A DNA stretch of 64,000 nucleotides from Novosphingobium sp. IK01 (GTDB lineage: Bacteria > Pseudomonadota > Alphaproteobacteria > Sphingomonadales > Sphingomonadaceae), in assembly GCF_033242265.1 (NCBI RefSeq), contig NZ_BTFW01000001.1, positions 434,001 through 498,000 of the forward strand, given 5' to 3'. A program made the position numbers and the translations under genes. Of the stretch, positions 27,539 to 36,539 are shown in pieces (positions within the stretch are counted from its first letter, which is position 1; every line of letters begins with the position of its first letter). The notes under the pieces were generated by a model that saw only the letters and a list, made by a program, of their open reading frames with translations, had not been told where the DNA came from and searched no databases.

Positions 27539-28872
27539 TCAGCGCGCTCGAACAGGCCGCCGCCGTGCGGGCGGGCAGGGTGCGGGCGCGCGATCTGGCG
27601 CAGGTTGCGCTCGACCGCCTCGCGGTCGATGAGCATGCCGCCGTCACCCGCCTGCTGGCCGCGCGCGCGCTGGACGAGGCCGACCGGATCGATGCCATGC
27701 TTGCCGCCGGGCAGGATCCGGGCGTTCTGGCGGGCGTGCCCTATGGCGTGAAAGACCTGTTCGACGTGGCGGGCGAGGTGACGACGGCAGGGTCTGCGGT
27801 GCGCGCTCAAGCCGCGCCTGCCAGCCATGATGCAGAAGCGGTCCGCCGTCTTCAGGCTGCTGGCGCGGTGCTGGTCGCCACGCTCAATATGGACGAGTTC
27901 GCCTATGGCTTCGCGACGATCAACGCGCGCCATGGCACGACGCGTAACCCCCACGACCCCGCGCGGCTGGCGGGCGGCTCTTCGGGCGGTTCGGCGGCCG
28001 TGGTCGCGGCGGGGCATCTGGCTTTCGCGCTGGGCTCCGACACCAACGGGTCGATCCGCGTTCCGGCCAGCCTGTGCGGCCTCTATGGCCTCAAGCCCAC
28101 GCATGCGGATTTGCCGCTCGAAGGGACATTCCCTTTCGCGCACAGTTTCGACGACATCGGGCCGTTCACCGGCTCGCTGGCCGATATGCGCGCGATCTGG
28201 TCGGTTCTGTCGGCCCGCCCTGACGATGCGGGGGGGGATGTCCCCCGTCTGGCCGCGCTCGGGGGCCGCTTTGCCGAAAATCGCGATCCCTTTCAGGCCG
28301 AAGCGATTGCCCGGATCGTGGGCGAGGGGCCGGTGCTGTCTTTCCCTGATCTGGCACGCTATCGTTCGGCGGCCTTCCTGATCACCGCATACGAGGGCGG
28401 GGCGCTTCACCGCGAGACGCTTGCCCGCGCGGCGATGGACTATGACCCCGCCGTGCGCGACCGGCTGATCGCCGGAAGCCTGCTGCCCGCCACCCTTTAC
28501 GAGGCCGCGCAAGACTTGCGCGCCACGGCCCGCGACCATGTCGATACGATGATGGAAGAGGCCGGGGTCGATGTGATGGTGGCGCCCGGAACCCCTTGCG
28601 TTGCCCCGCTGATCGCCGATCCGCGCATCGCAATCGATGGCGCCCTGGTGCCGGCCCGTGCCGATCTTGGCATTCACACCCAGCCGATCACCTTCCTCGG
28701 GCTCCCCTCGCTGTGCGTCCCCCTCGCACGCGAGGGGCAATTGCCGCTCGGTATTCAGTTGATAGGCCGTCGATTTGGGGAAACGGCTCTTTTCGCCTGC
28801 GCACAAATGCTCGAAGAGCGGGGCATTGTCGGCGCGCGTGCGCCGGGGGCAATCTCGAAGGAATGGCAATGA
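27535..28872 (+). CDS. hpxY: Amidase-signature hydrolase, AtzE/HpxY family (probable oxalurate amidohydrolase)
   Basis: 445 residues. Amidase-signature fold with the Ser-Ser-Lys triad: Lys in GVPYGVKDLFDVAG, the Ser-rich loop in LAGGSSGGSAAVVAAGHLAF, and SDTNGSIRVPASLCGLYGLK. AtzE-family enzymes hydrolyse carboxylated ureas such as 1-carboxybiuret; HpxY is assigned to oxalurate in Klebsiella by genetics. Because this operon also makes oxalurate through the aminotransferase at 33992 and has hpxW and hpxZ, oxalurate is the most sensible substrate here. It overlaps hpxX and the following permease gene by four bases each. Confidence 0.82.
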   Translation: MISALEQAAAVRAGRVRARDLAQVALDRLAVDEHAAVTRLLAARALDEADRIDAMLAAGQDPGVLAGVPYGVKDLFDVAGEVTTAGSAVRAQAAPASHDAEAVRRLQAAGAVLVATLNMDEFAYGFATINARHGTTRNPHDPARLAGGSSGGSAAVVAAGHLAFALGSDTNGSIRVPASLCGLYGLKPTHADLPLEGTFPFAHSFDDIGPFTGSLADMRAIWSVLSARPDDAGGDVPRLAALGGRFAENRDPFQAEAIARIVGEGPVLSFPDLARYRSAAFLITAYEGGALHRETLARAAMDYDPAVRDRLIAGSLLPATLYEAAQDLRATARDHVDTMMEEAGVDVMVAPGTPCVAPLIADPRIAIDGALVPARADLGIHTQPITFLGLPSLCVPLAREGQLPLGIQLIGRRFGETALFACAQMLEERGIVGARAPGAISKEWQ

Positions 28873-30194
28873 CGCAAAGTGTCGCGCAGCGACTGGGGGC
28901 CTATTTCGATCTGGAGGCGCGCGGGACGAACATCCGCACCGAAGTGGTGGCAGGTGCCACCACCTTCCTGACGATGGCCTATATCGTGCTGGTCAACCCC
29001 TCGATCCTGGGGCAGGCGGGGATGCCGGTGGCGGCGGTCGCGGCGGCGACGTGCTTTGCCGCGGCCTTCGCCTCGATCCTGATGGGGTTTGCGGCCAATA
29101 CCCCGCTCGCGCTGGCGCCGGGCATGGGGCTCAACGCCTATTTCGCGTTTACCGTGGTGGGCCAGATGCATGTTCCCTGGCCGGTCGGGCTGGGCTGCGT
29201 GCTGATTTCGGGGCTGGTGTTCCTGATCCTGACGCTCACGGGTGTGCGCCAGCTGATCGTTTCGGTCATTCCCAACTACCTGTTCGCGGCGGTCGCGGGC
29301 GGGATCGGGCTGTTCATCGGCTTCATCGGCCTCAAGGATGCCGGGATCGTCGTGGGCAATCCGGCGACCATCGTGGCGCTGGGCAACCTCAAGAGCGCGG
29401 GGCCTGCGCTCGCGCTGCTGGGCCTGCTGATCATCGGCGTGCTGTCGGTGTGGAACGTGCGCGGGGCGATGCTGCTGGGCATCGTGGCGACCACGCTCGT
29501 GGGCTGGCTGGTGGGCATGGTCCATGTCGATCCGCAGCCCTACAATCTGGCCGCGATGACGCAGACGGTCTTCAAGCTCGACCTGCCCGGCGTACTCAAG
29601 CTGTCGGGCGGCGTGGCCGAGATCGTCTTCGTGTTCCTGTTCGTCGACCTGTTCGACAATATCGGCACCCTTGTGGCCGTGACCAAGCGGGCCGGGCTGA
29701 TGGACAAGGCCGGGCGCATTCCGGGCCTCAACCGCATCCTGATCACTGATGCGGTGGCCACGATGGTCGGCGCCATGGCCGGGACCAGCACGGTGACCTC
29801 CTATGTCGAGAGCGCCGCCGGGGTTCAGGCCGGTGGCCGCACCGGCTTGACCGCGATCGTCGCGGGCCTGCTGTTCTTTGCAACGATGTTCGTGGCCCCT
29901 TATGCCCAGCTCGTGCCGCTCGCGGCAACGGCGCCCGCGCTGATCGTGGTGGGCGGGCTGATGCTCCTGCCGCTCACCGAAGTGGACTGGGAAGACCCGA
30001 TGGCGGCGATCCCCGGCTTCCTGACCGTGGCGACGATCCCGCTGACGTTCTCGATCGCCAATGGCCTTGCCATGGGGATCACCTCGCATGCGCTGCTGAT
30101 CCTGCTGCGCGGCCGGGCCAGCCGCAAGGACTGGTTCCTGTTCCTGCTCGCCGCGCTCTTCGTGTTCCGCTTTGTCTGGATGGGAGCGGCCTGA
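28869..30194 (+). CDS. NCS2-family purine base permease, AzgA-like (guanine/hypoxanthine/adenine)
   Basis: 441 residues, about 12-14 membrane helices. GAYFDLEARGTNIRTEVVAG and TTFLTMAYIVLVNPSIL at the start, LALAPGMGLNAYFAFTVVG, FVDLFDNIGTLVAVTKRAGL and GTSTVTSYVESAAGV are diagnostic of the AzgA/PbuG branch, which carries hypoxanthine, guanine and adenine with protons. The ATG at 28869 overlaps the amidase stop; an in-frame ATG two codons earlier is possible. It supplies bases to the deaminases and xanthine dehydrogenase encoded downstream. A second, different base permease lies at 55544. Confidence 0.88.
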   Translation: MTQSVAQRLGAYFDLEARGTNIRTEVVAGATTFLTMAYIVLVNPSILGQAGMPVAAVAAATCFAAAFASILMGFAANTPLALAPGMGLNAYFAFTVVGQMHVPWPVGLGCVLISGLVFLILTLTGVRQLIVSVIPNYLFAAVAGGIGLFIGFIGLKDAGIVVGNPATIVALGNLKSAGPALALLGLLIIGVLSVWNVRGAMLLGIVATTLVGWLVGMVHVDPQPYNLAAMTQTVFKLDLPGVLKLSGGVAEIVFVFLFVDLFDNIGTLVAVTKRAGLMDKAGRIPGLNRILITDAVATMVGAMAGTSTVTSYVESAAGVQAGGRTGLTAIVAGLLFFATMFVAPYAQLVPLAATAPALIVVGGLMLLPLTEVDWEDPMAAIPGFLTVATIPLTFSIANGLAMGITSHALLILLRGRASRKDWFLFLLAALFVFRFVWMGAA

Positions 30195-31153
30195 TGCGTT
30201 TTGCCCGTGTTTTTCTGGCTGCTGCCAGCCTTGGTGTCGCTGTGCCCGCCTTGGCCGCCGCTCCGGCTCCGGCCCAGGTGTCCACCCTGCTCGACAGCAC
30301 CCCGCGCACGCTGATCCTCACCGCCTATGCTCCCGAATGGGAAGCGATGGCGGCGGTCATTACCCATGGCCAAAAGCTGAAGATCAACGACCGCGAGATC
30401 GTGCTGGGCACGCTTTCGGGCCACCCGGTGATCCTGATGTCGAGCGGGGTGAGCATGGTCAACGCGGCCATGAACACCCAGCTTGCGCTCGATCATTTCA
30501 GGGTCCGGCGGATCGTCTTTTCGGGCGTGGCGGGGGGCGTCGATCCCGCGCTCTCGATTGGCGACGTGTCTGTGCCCGAACACTGGGGGCAGTATCTGGA
30601 GGTGATGCTCGCCCGCAAGACCGGCAAGGGCTGGCAGGTTCCCGAGCCCAGCCCGGAAGGTGCGCCCGAAAACTGGGAATTCCTGTTCCCCAACGGCACC
30701 ATCGTGGGCAATGCGGATGAACCCGCGCGCAACCACATGACCTTTGCGGTCGATCCGGGCCTGCTGGCCCTTGCGCGCAAGGTTGCTGCCGGGATCAGCC
30801 TTGAGGCCTGCGTGGCGCCGTCCGCCGGGCAGAGCGCCCAGACGAAGCTGTGCCTGCCCCATCAGCCCAAGGTCGAAGTGGGGGGCACCGGCGTTTCGGC
30901 GGGGGCCTATGCCGACAATGCCCAGTTCCGCGAATACCTGTTCCGCGCCTGGCATGCCCGGCTGCTCGACATGGAAAGCGCCGCGCTGACGCAGGTGGCC
31001 TATGCCAACAAGGTGCCTGCCATCGTCTTCCGCTCGCTCTCCGATCTGGCCGGCGGCGACGCTGACCACAACATGGAATATGTTTTCGACCACCTCGCGT
31101 CGGTGAACTCGGCCAAAGTGGTCGAGGCTTTCGTCGCCGCCCTGCCGGATTGA
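30194..31153 (+). CDS. Secreted nucleoside phosphorylase/nucleosidase-fold protein (MTAN-like)
   Basis: 319 residues with a clear signal peptide ending ALA at about residue 21, so periplasmic. The fold is PNP/UDP-phosphorylase: TLILTAYAPEWEAMAAVITH resembles the start of MTA/SAH nucleosidases, HFRVRRIVFSGVAGGVDPAL and IGDVSVPEHWGQY follow, and DMESAALTQVAYANKVPAIV plus FRSLSDLAGGD carry the Glu and Asp used for ribose and base contacts. Cytoplasmic MTANs are about 230 residues; this one has an extra loop of some 60-80 residues with two cysteines (LEACVAP, KLCLPHQ). It probably cleaves purine nucleosides outside the cytoplasm. Start overlaps the permease stop by one base. Confidence 0.78.
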   Translation: MRFARVFLAAASLGVAVPALAAAPAPAQVSTLLDSTPRTLILTAYAPEWEAMAAVITHGQKLKINDREIVLGTLSGHPVILMSSGVSMVNAAMNTQLALDHFRVRRIVFSGVAGGVDPALSIGDVSVPEHWGQYLEVMLARKTGKGWQVPEPSPEGAPENWEFLFPNGTIVGNADEPARNHMTFAVDPGLLALARKVAAGISLEACVAPSAGQSAQTKLCLPHQPKVEVGGTGVSAGAYADNAQFREYLFRAWHARLLDMESAALTQVAYANKVPAIVFRSLSDLAGGDADHNMEYVFDHLASVNSAKVVEAFVAALPD

Positions 31154-31159
31154 TCAGCC

Positions 31160-32761
31160 ATGACCAGACCACTCCACACCGTGAAGGGCCGCCACGGCAT
31201 CGTGACCGCGCCGCACTATCTGGCCGCGCAGGCAGGCCTTGGCGTGCTGGAAGACGGGGGCAGCGCCGCGCAGGCGACGATCACTGTCGCGGCCACGCTG
31301 GCGGTCGTTTATCCGCACATGACCGGCATTGGCGGTGATGGCTTCTGGCTGATCCGCGAGAGCGACGGGCGCCTTCATGGCGTCCACGGGGTCGGCGCCG
31401 CGGCGGCTAAGGCCGATCTGGGGCTCTATGCCGGGGCGGGTCATGATGTGGTGCCCTGGCGCGGGCCGCTGGCGGCCAATACGGTCGCGGGCACGCTTTC
31501 GGCCTGGCAGGCCGTGCTGGAGACCGAACCTTCGCCGCTGCCGCTTTCGCGCCTGCTGGCCCCGGCCATTGCGCTGGCAGAAGAAGGCGTTGTCGTGACG
31601 GCGGGCCATGCCGCCATCGCGGCGGCCAAGGGGCCCGAACTGCGCGTGCAGGGCGGCGCCTATGCCAGCGTGTTCGAGCCCGAAGGCCGCCCGCTGCGCG
31701 AAGGCGACGTGCTGCGCCAACCCGCGCTGGCCCGCACCTTGCGCCGTCTGGCCGAGGCCGGGGTTGTCGATTTCTATGACGGGGCACTGGCCGTCGATGT
31801 CGCGGCCGATCTGGCCGAACTGGGCAGCCCGGTCAGCGCGGCCGACCTTGCCGCCCACCGCGCCAGCAGGCCCGCGCCGCTGAGCGTCGCGACCCGCGCC
31901 GGGCGCCTGTACAACAGCGCGCCGCCCACGCAGGGCGTCGCCTCGTTGCTGATCCTCGCGCTGGCCGAGCGCTCGGGCTATGCGGCGCCCTCGGGCGAGG
32001 ATTTCGCCCATGTCCACGCGCTGGTCGAGGCGACCAAGCAGGCCTTCCTGTGGCGCGACGTGCACTGCGGCGATCCGGCCTACATGGCGCAGGCCGCGCA
32101 AGACGTGCTCGACGACGAAGCCCTGCTCGACAGCATGGCCGCGAAGATCGACCCCGCGCGCGCGCTGCCCTGGCCGCAGCCCTCGCAGGCGGGCGATACC
32201 TGCTGGTTTGGCGCGATCGACGGCAAGGGACAGGTCGTCTCGGCGATCCAGAGCACCTATTTCGAGTTCGGCTCGGGCCTCGTCCTGCCGCGCACGGGGA
32301 TTACCTGGCAGAACCGGGGGGCCTCGTTCCGTCTGGCGCAAAGTGGCTGGAATGCCCTGAAGCCGGGCCGCGTGCCGTTCCACACGCTCAACCCCGCGCT
32401 GGCTGAACTGGCCGATGGCCGGGTCATGGCCTATGGCACGATGGGCGGCGAGGGGCAGCCCCAGACGCAGGCGGCGGTCTTCTCGCGCCATGTCTGGCAC
32501 GGGATGGACCTTCAGGAGGCGATTTCCGCGCCACGCTGGCTGCTGGGCCGCACCTGGGGCGAGGACAGCACGACGCTCAAGATCGAGGATGGCTTCGACG
32601 AGGCGGTCTATGCCGCGCTCGCGCAGGCGGGGCACGAGGTCGAACGCGTCGGCCCACTCACCGCGATGATGGGCCATGCCGGCGCGCTCGTGCGCCATCC
32701 CGACGGCGCGCTCGAAGGGGCGACCGATCCGCGCAGCGATGGCGGGGTTGCCGCATGGTGA
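31160..32761 (+). CDS. hpxW: Oxamate amidohydrolase HpxW (gamma-glutamyltransferase-like Ntn hydrolase)
   Basis: 533 residues. Ntn-hydrolase of the gamma-glutamyltranspeptidase family: GRHGIVTAPHYLAAQAGLGV at the start, HMTGIGGDGFWLI, YNSAPPTQGVASL, and the self-cleavage site AGDTCWFGAIDGKGQ where Thr347 becomes the N-terminal nucleophile. MGGEGQPQTQAAVF is the usual late motif. It lacks a signal peptide, unlike true gamma-glutamyltranspeptidases. HpxW of Klebsiella converts oxamate to oxalate and ammonium, the last step after oxalurate, which matches the gene set around it. Its stop overlaps the next start. Confidence 0.84.
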   Translation: MTRPLHTVKGRHGIVTAPHYLAAQAGLGVLEDGGSAAQATITVAATLAVVYPHMTGIGGDGFWLIRESDGRLHGVHGVGAAAAKADLGLYAGAGHDVVPWRGPLAANTVAGTLSAWQAVLETEPSPLPLSRLLAPAIALAEEGVVVTAGHAAIAAAKGPELRVQGGAYASVFEPEGRPLREGDVLRQPALARTLRRLAEAGVVDFYDGALAVDVAADLAELGSPVSAADLAAHRASRPAPLSVATRAGRLYNSAPPTQGVASLLILALAERSGYAAPSGEDFAHVHALVEATKQAFLWRDVHCGDPAYMAQAAQDVLDDEALLDSMAAKIDPARALPWPQPSQAGDTCWFGAIDGKGQVVSAIQSTYFEFGSGLVLPRTGITWQNRGASFRLAQSGWNALKPGRVPFHTLNPALAELADGRVMAYGTMGGEGQPQTQAAVFSRHVWHGMDLQEAISAPRWLLGRTWGEDSTTLKIEDGFDEAVYAALAQAGHEVERVGPLTAMMGHAGALVRHPDGALEGATDPRSDGGVAAW

Positions 32762-33999
32762 GCATTGCGGAAGGTTCGGGCGGCGTGCGGGCGGTCGAAC
32801 GCTGCCGCGCGCTGGGCCGGGCGCCTTATTCCGACATGGAGGGTGGGCTCTATCGCGGCTGGCTCAGCCCGGCCCACCGCGCGAGCGTGGAGACCCTCGC
32901 CCAGTGGATGGAGGAGGCCGGAATGGCCGCCCGCATCGACGGCGCGGGCAATCTGGTCGGCACCTATCCGGGCACCGGCAATGGCCCGCCGCTGATCATT
33001 GGCAGCCATATCGACAGTGTGCGCGATGGCGGTTTCTATGATGGTCCGCTCGGCATCATGCTGGGCGTGGAATGCGTGGCCGCGCTTCATGCGCAGGGCC
33101 GCCACATGCCTTTTCCCATCGAGGTCATCGCCTTTGGCGACGAGGAAGGCAGCCGTTTTCCTGCCGCGATGCTGACGAGCAAGGCGGTTGCGGGCCTGCT
33201 CGACACCGTGCCCGACATGGCCGACGCGCAAGGGGTGAGCCTGGCGCAGGCACTGGGCGAGTGGGGCCTTTCGCCCGAAACGCTGCTGGCCGCGCGGCAT
33301 CCGGGCGCGCTCGCCTATCTCGAAGCCCATATCGAACAGGGGCCGGTGCTGGAGGCCGAAGGGCTGGCGCTGGGCGTGGTGACCGGAATCGCCGCGCAAC
33401 TGCGCTACGAGGTCGCGGTTCGCGGCCTTGCCGGGCACGCGGGCACATCGGCCATGCCGCTGCGCCGCGATGCGCTGGCCGGGGCGGCTGAAATGATCCT
33501 GGCGATCGAGGCCATCGCGCGCGCCGACCACAGCGATCTGGTGGCGACCGTGGGCCGTCTGGCGGCGCTTCCGGGGGCCGCCAACGTGATCGCGGGCGAA
33601 GTGCGCTTCACCATCGACGTGCGCGCCGGGGAAAGCCCCCGTCGCGACCACGCGGCGCAGGCGGTCCTGGCCGAAATCGCCGCCATTGCCGCGCGGCGCG
33701 GGCTCTCGCTAGACCATCGCCTGATCCACGATCTTCCCCCGTCGCCCTGCGATCCGGCGCTGATGGACGGGCTGGAAGCTGCGCTTGTGGGCGCTGGCTA
33801 CCCCGCCCGGCGGCTGGTTTCCGGGGCCGGCCACGATGCCATGATCATGGCCGCGATTGCCCCCACGGCCATGCTGTTCACCCGCTGCCGCGAAGGGGTG
33901 AGCCACAATCCTGCCGAGCATGTCGAGGAGGCCGATGCGCAAGCCGCGCTCGCCGTCATGCTGGGCTTTATCGAGAACCTGGGAGTGTCCTGTGCCTGA
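32755..33999 (+). CDS. hpxK: Allantoate amidohydrolase (M20 family, HpxK/AllC type)
   Basis: 414 residues. Zinc-dependent M20 hydrolase: metal ligands in GSHIDSVRDGGFYDGPLGI and AFGDEEGSRFP, a dimerisation lid with RGLAGHAGTSAMPLRRDALA, then GAGHDAMIMAAI and FTRCREGVSHNPAEHVEEAD with the last His ligand. The family includes allantoate amidohydrolases, ureidoglycolate amidohydrolases and N-carbamoyl amino acid hydrolases; the operon decides for allantoate, giving ureidoglycine, CO2 and ammonium. It overlaps hpxW by seven bases and the aminotransferase by eight. Confidence 0.87.
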   Translation: MVSIAEGSGGVRAVERCRALGRAPYSDMEGGLYRGWLSPAHRASVETLAQWMEEAGMAARIDGAGNLVGTYPGTGNGPPLIIGSHIDSVRDGGFYDGPLGIMLGVECVAALHAQGRHMPFPIEVIAFGDEEGSRFPAAMLTSKAVAGLLDTVPDMADAQGVSLAQALGEWGLSPETLLAARHPGALAYLEAHIEQGPVLEAEGLALGVVTGIAAQLRYEVAVRGLAGHAGTSAMPLRRDALAGAAEMILAIEAIARADHSDLVATVGRLAALPGAANVIAGEVRFTIDVRAGESPRRDHAAQAVLAEIAAIAARRGLSLDHRLIHDLPPSPCDPALMDGLEAALVGAGYPARRLVSGAGHDAMIMAAIAPTAMLFTRCREGVSHNPAEHVEEADAQAALAVMLGFIENLGVSCA

Positions 34000-35236
34000 T
34001 CCCCTGCTTTTTGGCGAAATCGACCCGCCCCAGCGCCTGCTGATGGGGCCGGGCCCGGTCAATGCCCATCCGCGCGTGCTGCGCGCGATGAGCGCAGACC
34101 TGCTCGGGCAGTTCGACCCGGAAATGACCGGCTACATGAACCAGGTCATGGCGCTCTATCGTCCGATCTTCGGGACGGGAAACCAGTGGACGATGCTGGT
34201 CGACGGCACCGCGCGCGCGGGGATCGAGGCCGCGCTGGTCAGCATGATCCAGCCGGGGGAAACCGCGCTGGTGGTCAATTTCGGGCGCTTTGGCCTGTTG
34301 CTTCAGGAAATCCTCACCCGCATCGGCGCGCGGTTCGAAACGGTCGATGCGCCCTGGGGCGAAGTCGTGCCGATGGAGGCTATCCGCGAGGCCGCGCTGC
34401 GGATCGAGCCGCGCCTGATCTGCACGGTCCATGGCGATACCTCGACGACGATGGCCCAGCCGCTCGACGGCATCGGCGCGATTGCCCGCGAAGTGGGCGC
34501 GCTCGTCTATGTCGATGCCACCGCGACGCTGGGCGGCATGGAAATCGCCGCTGACCGCTGGGGCGCCGATGTCGTGACCGGCGGCCTGCAGAAGTGCATG
34601 GGCGGGCCTTCGGGCAGCGCGCCGATCACCGTGTCGGATGCCGCGGCCAAGGCGATCTTTGCCCGTCGCCACGACGAAAAAGGCATTCGCGCGGCGGACG
34701 CCATTGACGGCACGGGCGCGCGGATCGGCTCGAACTACTTCGATCTGGCCATGATCATGGACTATTGGAGCGACAAGCGCCTCAACCATCACACCGAGGC
34801 GACGACCATGCTCTATGGCGCGCGGGAATGCGCGCGCGTGGCGCTGGGCGAGGGGCTGGACGCCCGCTTCCGCCGCCACCGCGCGGCGGGCGCGGCGATG
34901 AGCGCGGGCCTGCGCGCGATGGGCCTGACCCTGTTCGGGCAGGACGCCCACCGCATGACCAATGTGACCGGCGTCTATATTCCCGAAGGCGTCGATGGCG
35001 AGGCCGTGCGCCGCGCCATGCGCGAGCAGTTCGAGATCGAGATCGGCACTGCCTTTGGCCCGCTGGTCGGCAAGATCTGGCGTCTGGGCGCGATGGGCTA
35101 CAACGCGATGAAGCACAAGGTGCTGATCACGCTGGCCGCGCTCGAAGCCTGCTTGGCGGCGCAAGGGCTGTCGCTGCCGCTGGGCGCGGCGGTGCCTGCG
35201 GCGCTGGCCGCCTGGGACGAGGTCATGGCCGCATGA
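33992..35236 (+). CDS. pucG: (S)-ureidoglycine-glyoxylate aminotransferase (PucG-like)
   Basis: 414 residues from a GTG at 33992 that overlaps the previous stop by eight bases. Class V PLP aminotransferase of the alanine-glyoxylate group: RLLMGPGPVNAHPRVLRAMS at the start, MLVDGTARAGIEAALVSMI, YVDATATLGGMEIAADRWGA and the PLP lysine K201 in TGGLQKCMGGPSGSAP. PucG moves the amino group of ureidoglycine to glyoxylate, giving oxalurate and glycine. That product is exactly what the HpxX/Y/W proteins of this operon consume, so the assignment to PucG rather than serine-glyoxylate aminotransferase is favoured by context. Confidence 0.86.
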   Translation: MPDPLLFGEIDPPQRLLMGPGPVNAHPRVLRAMSADLLGQFDPEMTGYMNQVMALYRPIFGTGNQWTMLVDGTARAGIEAALVSMIQPGETALVVNFGRFGLLLQEILTRIGARFETVDAPWGEVVPMEAIREAALRIEPRLICTVHGDTSTTMAQPLDGIGAIAREVGALVYVDATATLGGMEIAADRWGADVVTGGLQKCMGGPSGSAPITVSDAAAKAIFARRHDEKGIRAADAIDGTGARIGSNYFDLAMIMDYWSDKRLNHHTEATTMLYGARECARVALGEGLDARFRRHRAAGAAMSAGLRAMGLTLFGQDAHRMTNVTGVYIPEGVDGEAVRRAMREQFEIEIGTAFGPLVGKIWRLGAMGYNAMKHKVLITLAALEACLAAQGLSLPLGAAVPAALAAWDEVMAA

Positions 35237-36162
35237 TGCGCGATCTCGTCGGCTATGGCGCGACCCCGCGCCTTGGCGTCTGGCCTGAAGGCGCGCGCGT
35301 GGCGGTCAATTTCGTCATCAACTATGAAGAAGGCGCGGAAAACAGCGTCCTCAACGGCGACGAACTGTCCGAAGGGTTCCTCTCGGACATGGTGGGCGCG
35401 GCCCGCCATCCGGGCCGCGCCATGGCGATGGAAAGCCTCTACGAATATGGCAGCCGGGCCGGGTTCTGGCGGCTTCATCGCCTGTTTACCGAACGCAAGC
35501 TTCCGCTCACGGTGTTCGGCGTGGCGGCGGCGATGGAACAGAACCCGCAGGCGGTCGAGGCGATGCTGAAGGCGGGCTGGGAAGTGGCCAGCCACGGCTA
35601 TCGCTGGATCGACTACCAGTACCTGCCCGAGGAGCTTGAGGCCGAGCATATCGCCAAGGCCATCGCGATCCACACCCGCCTGACCGGCAGCCGCCCGCTC
35701 GGCTGGTATCAGGGGCGCACCAGCCCCAATACCGCCCGCCTCGTCGCGCAGGAAGGCGGCTTCGTCTATGATGCCGACAGCTATGCCGACGACGTGCCCT
35801 ATTGGGATGCCTCCCACGGGAAACCGCAGTTGATCGTGCCTTACAGCCTCGACGCCAACGACATGAAGATCGTGGCGCTCAACGGCTTTACCGAGGGCGA
35901 GCAGTTCTTCCGCTACTTGCGCGATACCTACGACCAGCTCGCCGAGGAAGGCGGGCGGATGATGAGCGTGGGCCTTCACGGGCGCATCGCCGGGCGTCCG
36001 GGGCGGGCGCGGGCGGTGGCGCGGTTTGTCGATCATGTCCTGGCCGATGGGCGCGGGTGGATCGCCACCCGCCTCGACATCGCGCAGCTCTGGTCGGCGC
36101 AGAACCCGTTTAACGGGGATCGACCGTTGCAGGGCAATCCTTTTGCCGGAGAGGACGCATGA
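35233..36162 (+). CDS. puuE: Allantoinase PuuE (polysaccharide-deacetylase fold)
   Basis: 309 residues. NodB-like deacetylase fold with PEGARVAVNFVINYEEGAEN, ESLYEYGSRAGFWRLHRLF, EVASHGYRWIDYQYLPEELE (metal-site His) and LGWYQGRTSPNTARLV, all typical of PuuE, the metal-independent or weakly metal-dependent allantoinase unrelated to AllB. It opens the hydantoin ring of (S)-allantoin to allantoate. Two adjacent ATGs (35233, 35236) overlap the previous stop. No allantoin racemase gene is visible in the window, which fits a pathway where UraD already makes the (S) form. Confidence 0.88.
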   Translation: MMRDLVGYGATPRLGVWPEGARVAVNFVINYEEGAENSVLNGDELSEGFLSDMVGAARHPGRAMAMESLYEYGSRAGFWRLHRLFTERKLPLTVFGVAAAMEQNPQAVEAMLKAGWEVASHGYRWIDYQYLPEELEAEHIAKAIAIHTRLTGSRPLGWYQGRTSPNTARLVAQEGGFVYDADSYADDVPYWDASHGKPQLIVPYSLDANDMKIVALNGFTEGEQFFRYLRDTYDQLAEEGGRMMSVGLHGRIAGRPGRARAVARFVDHVLADGRGWIATRLDIAQLWSAQNPFNGDRPLQGNPFAGEDA

Positions 36163-36539
36163 TCATCAACGATCCTGTGGCTCTGGCGCAAGTGACCGCC
36201 GCATTCGAGGCTTACGAGCGCGCGCTGATGGCCGACGATATTCCGGCGATGGACGCGCTGTTCCACGATGCCCCCACCACCAACCGTTTCGGCGTGGGCG
36301 AAGTGCTCTACGGGATCGAGGCGATCCGCGAATTCCGCAAAGGGCGTGGTGGATCGCCCCAGCGCACACTCGGGCGCGTCTCGATCACCACCTATGGCGA
36401 CAGCTTCGCCACCGCCGACGCCGAATTCTTCCGCGAGGGCTCCGAAAAGCGGGGCCGCCAGAGCCAGTCCTGGGTTCGGTTTGCAGACGGCTGGAAAGTC
36501 GTTTCGGCGCATGTCAGCCTTGAAGGGAACAGTCATTGA
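36159..36539 (+). CDS. hpxZ: HpxZ/AtzH-like NTF2-fold protein (DUF3225)
   Basis: 126 residues, one cone-shaped NTF2-like domain: AAFEAYERALMADDIPAMDA, FHDAPTTNRFGVGEVLYG, IREFRKGRGGSPQRTLGRVS and ending QSQSWVRFADGWKVVSAHVS. This is the HpxZ type that travels with HpxW, HpxX and HpxY in the Klebsiella purine locus; the related AtzH was reported to deaminate 1,3-dicarboxyurea in cyanuric acid breakdown, so HpxZ may act on a carbamoylated oxalurate-like intermediate. Overlaps both neighbours by four bases. Confidence 0.83.
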   Translation: MIINDPVALAQVTAAFEAYERALMADDIPAMDALFHDAPTTNRFGVGEVLYGIEAIREFRKGRGGSPQRTLGRVSITTYGDSFATADAEFFREGSEKRGRQSQSWVRFADGWKVVSAHVSLEGNSH

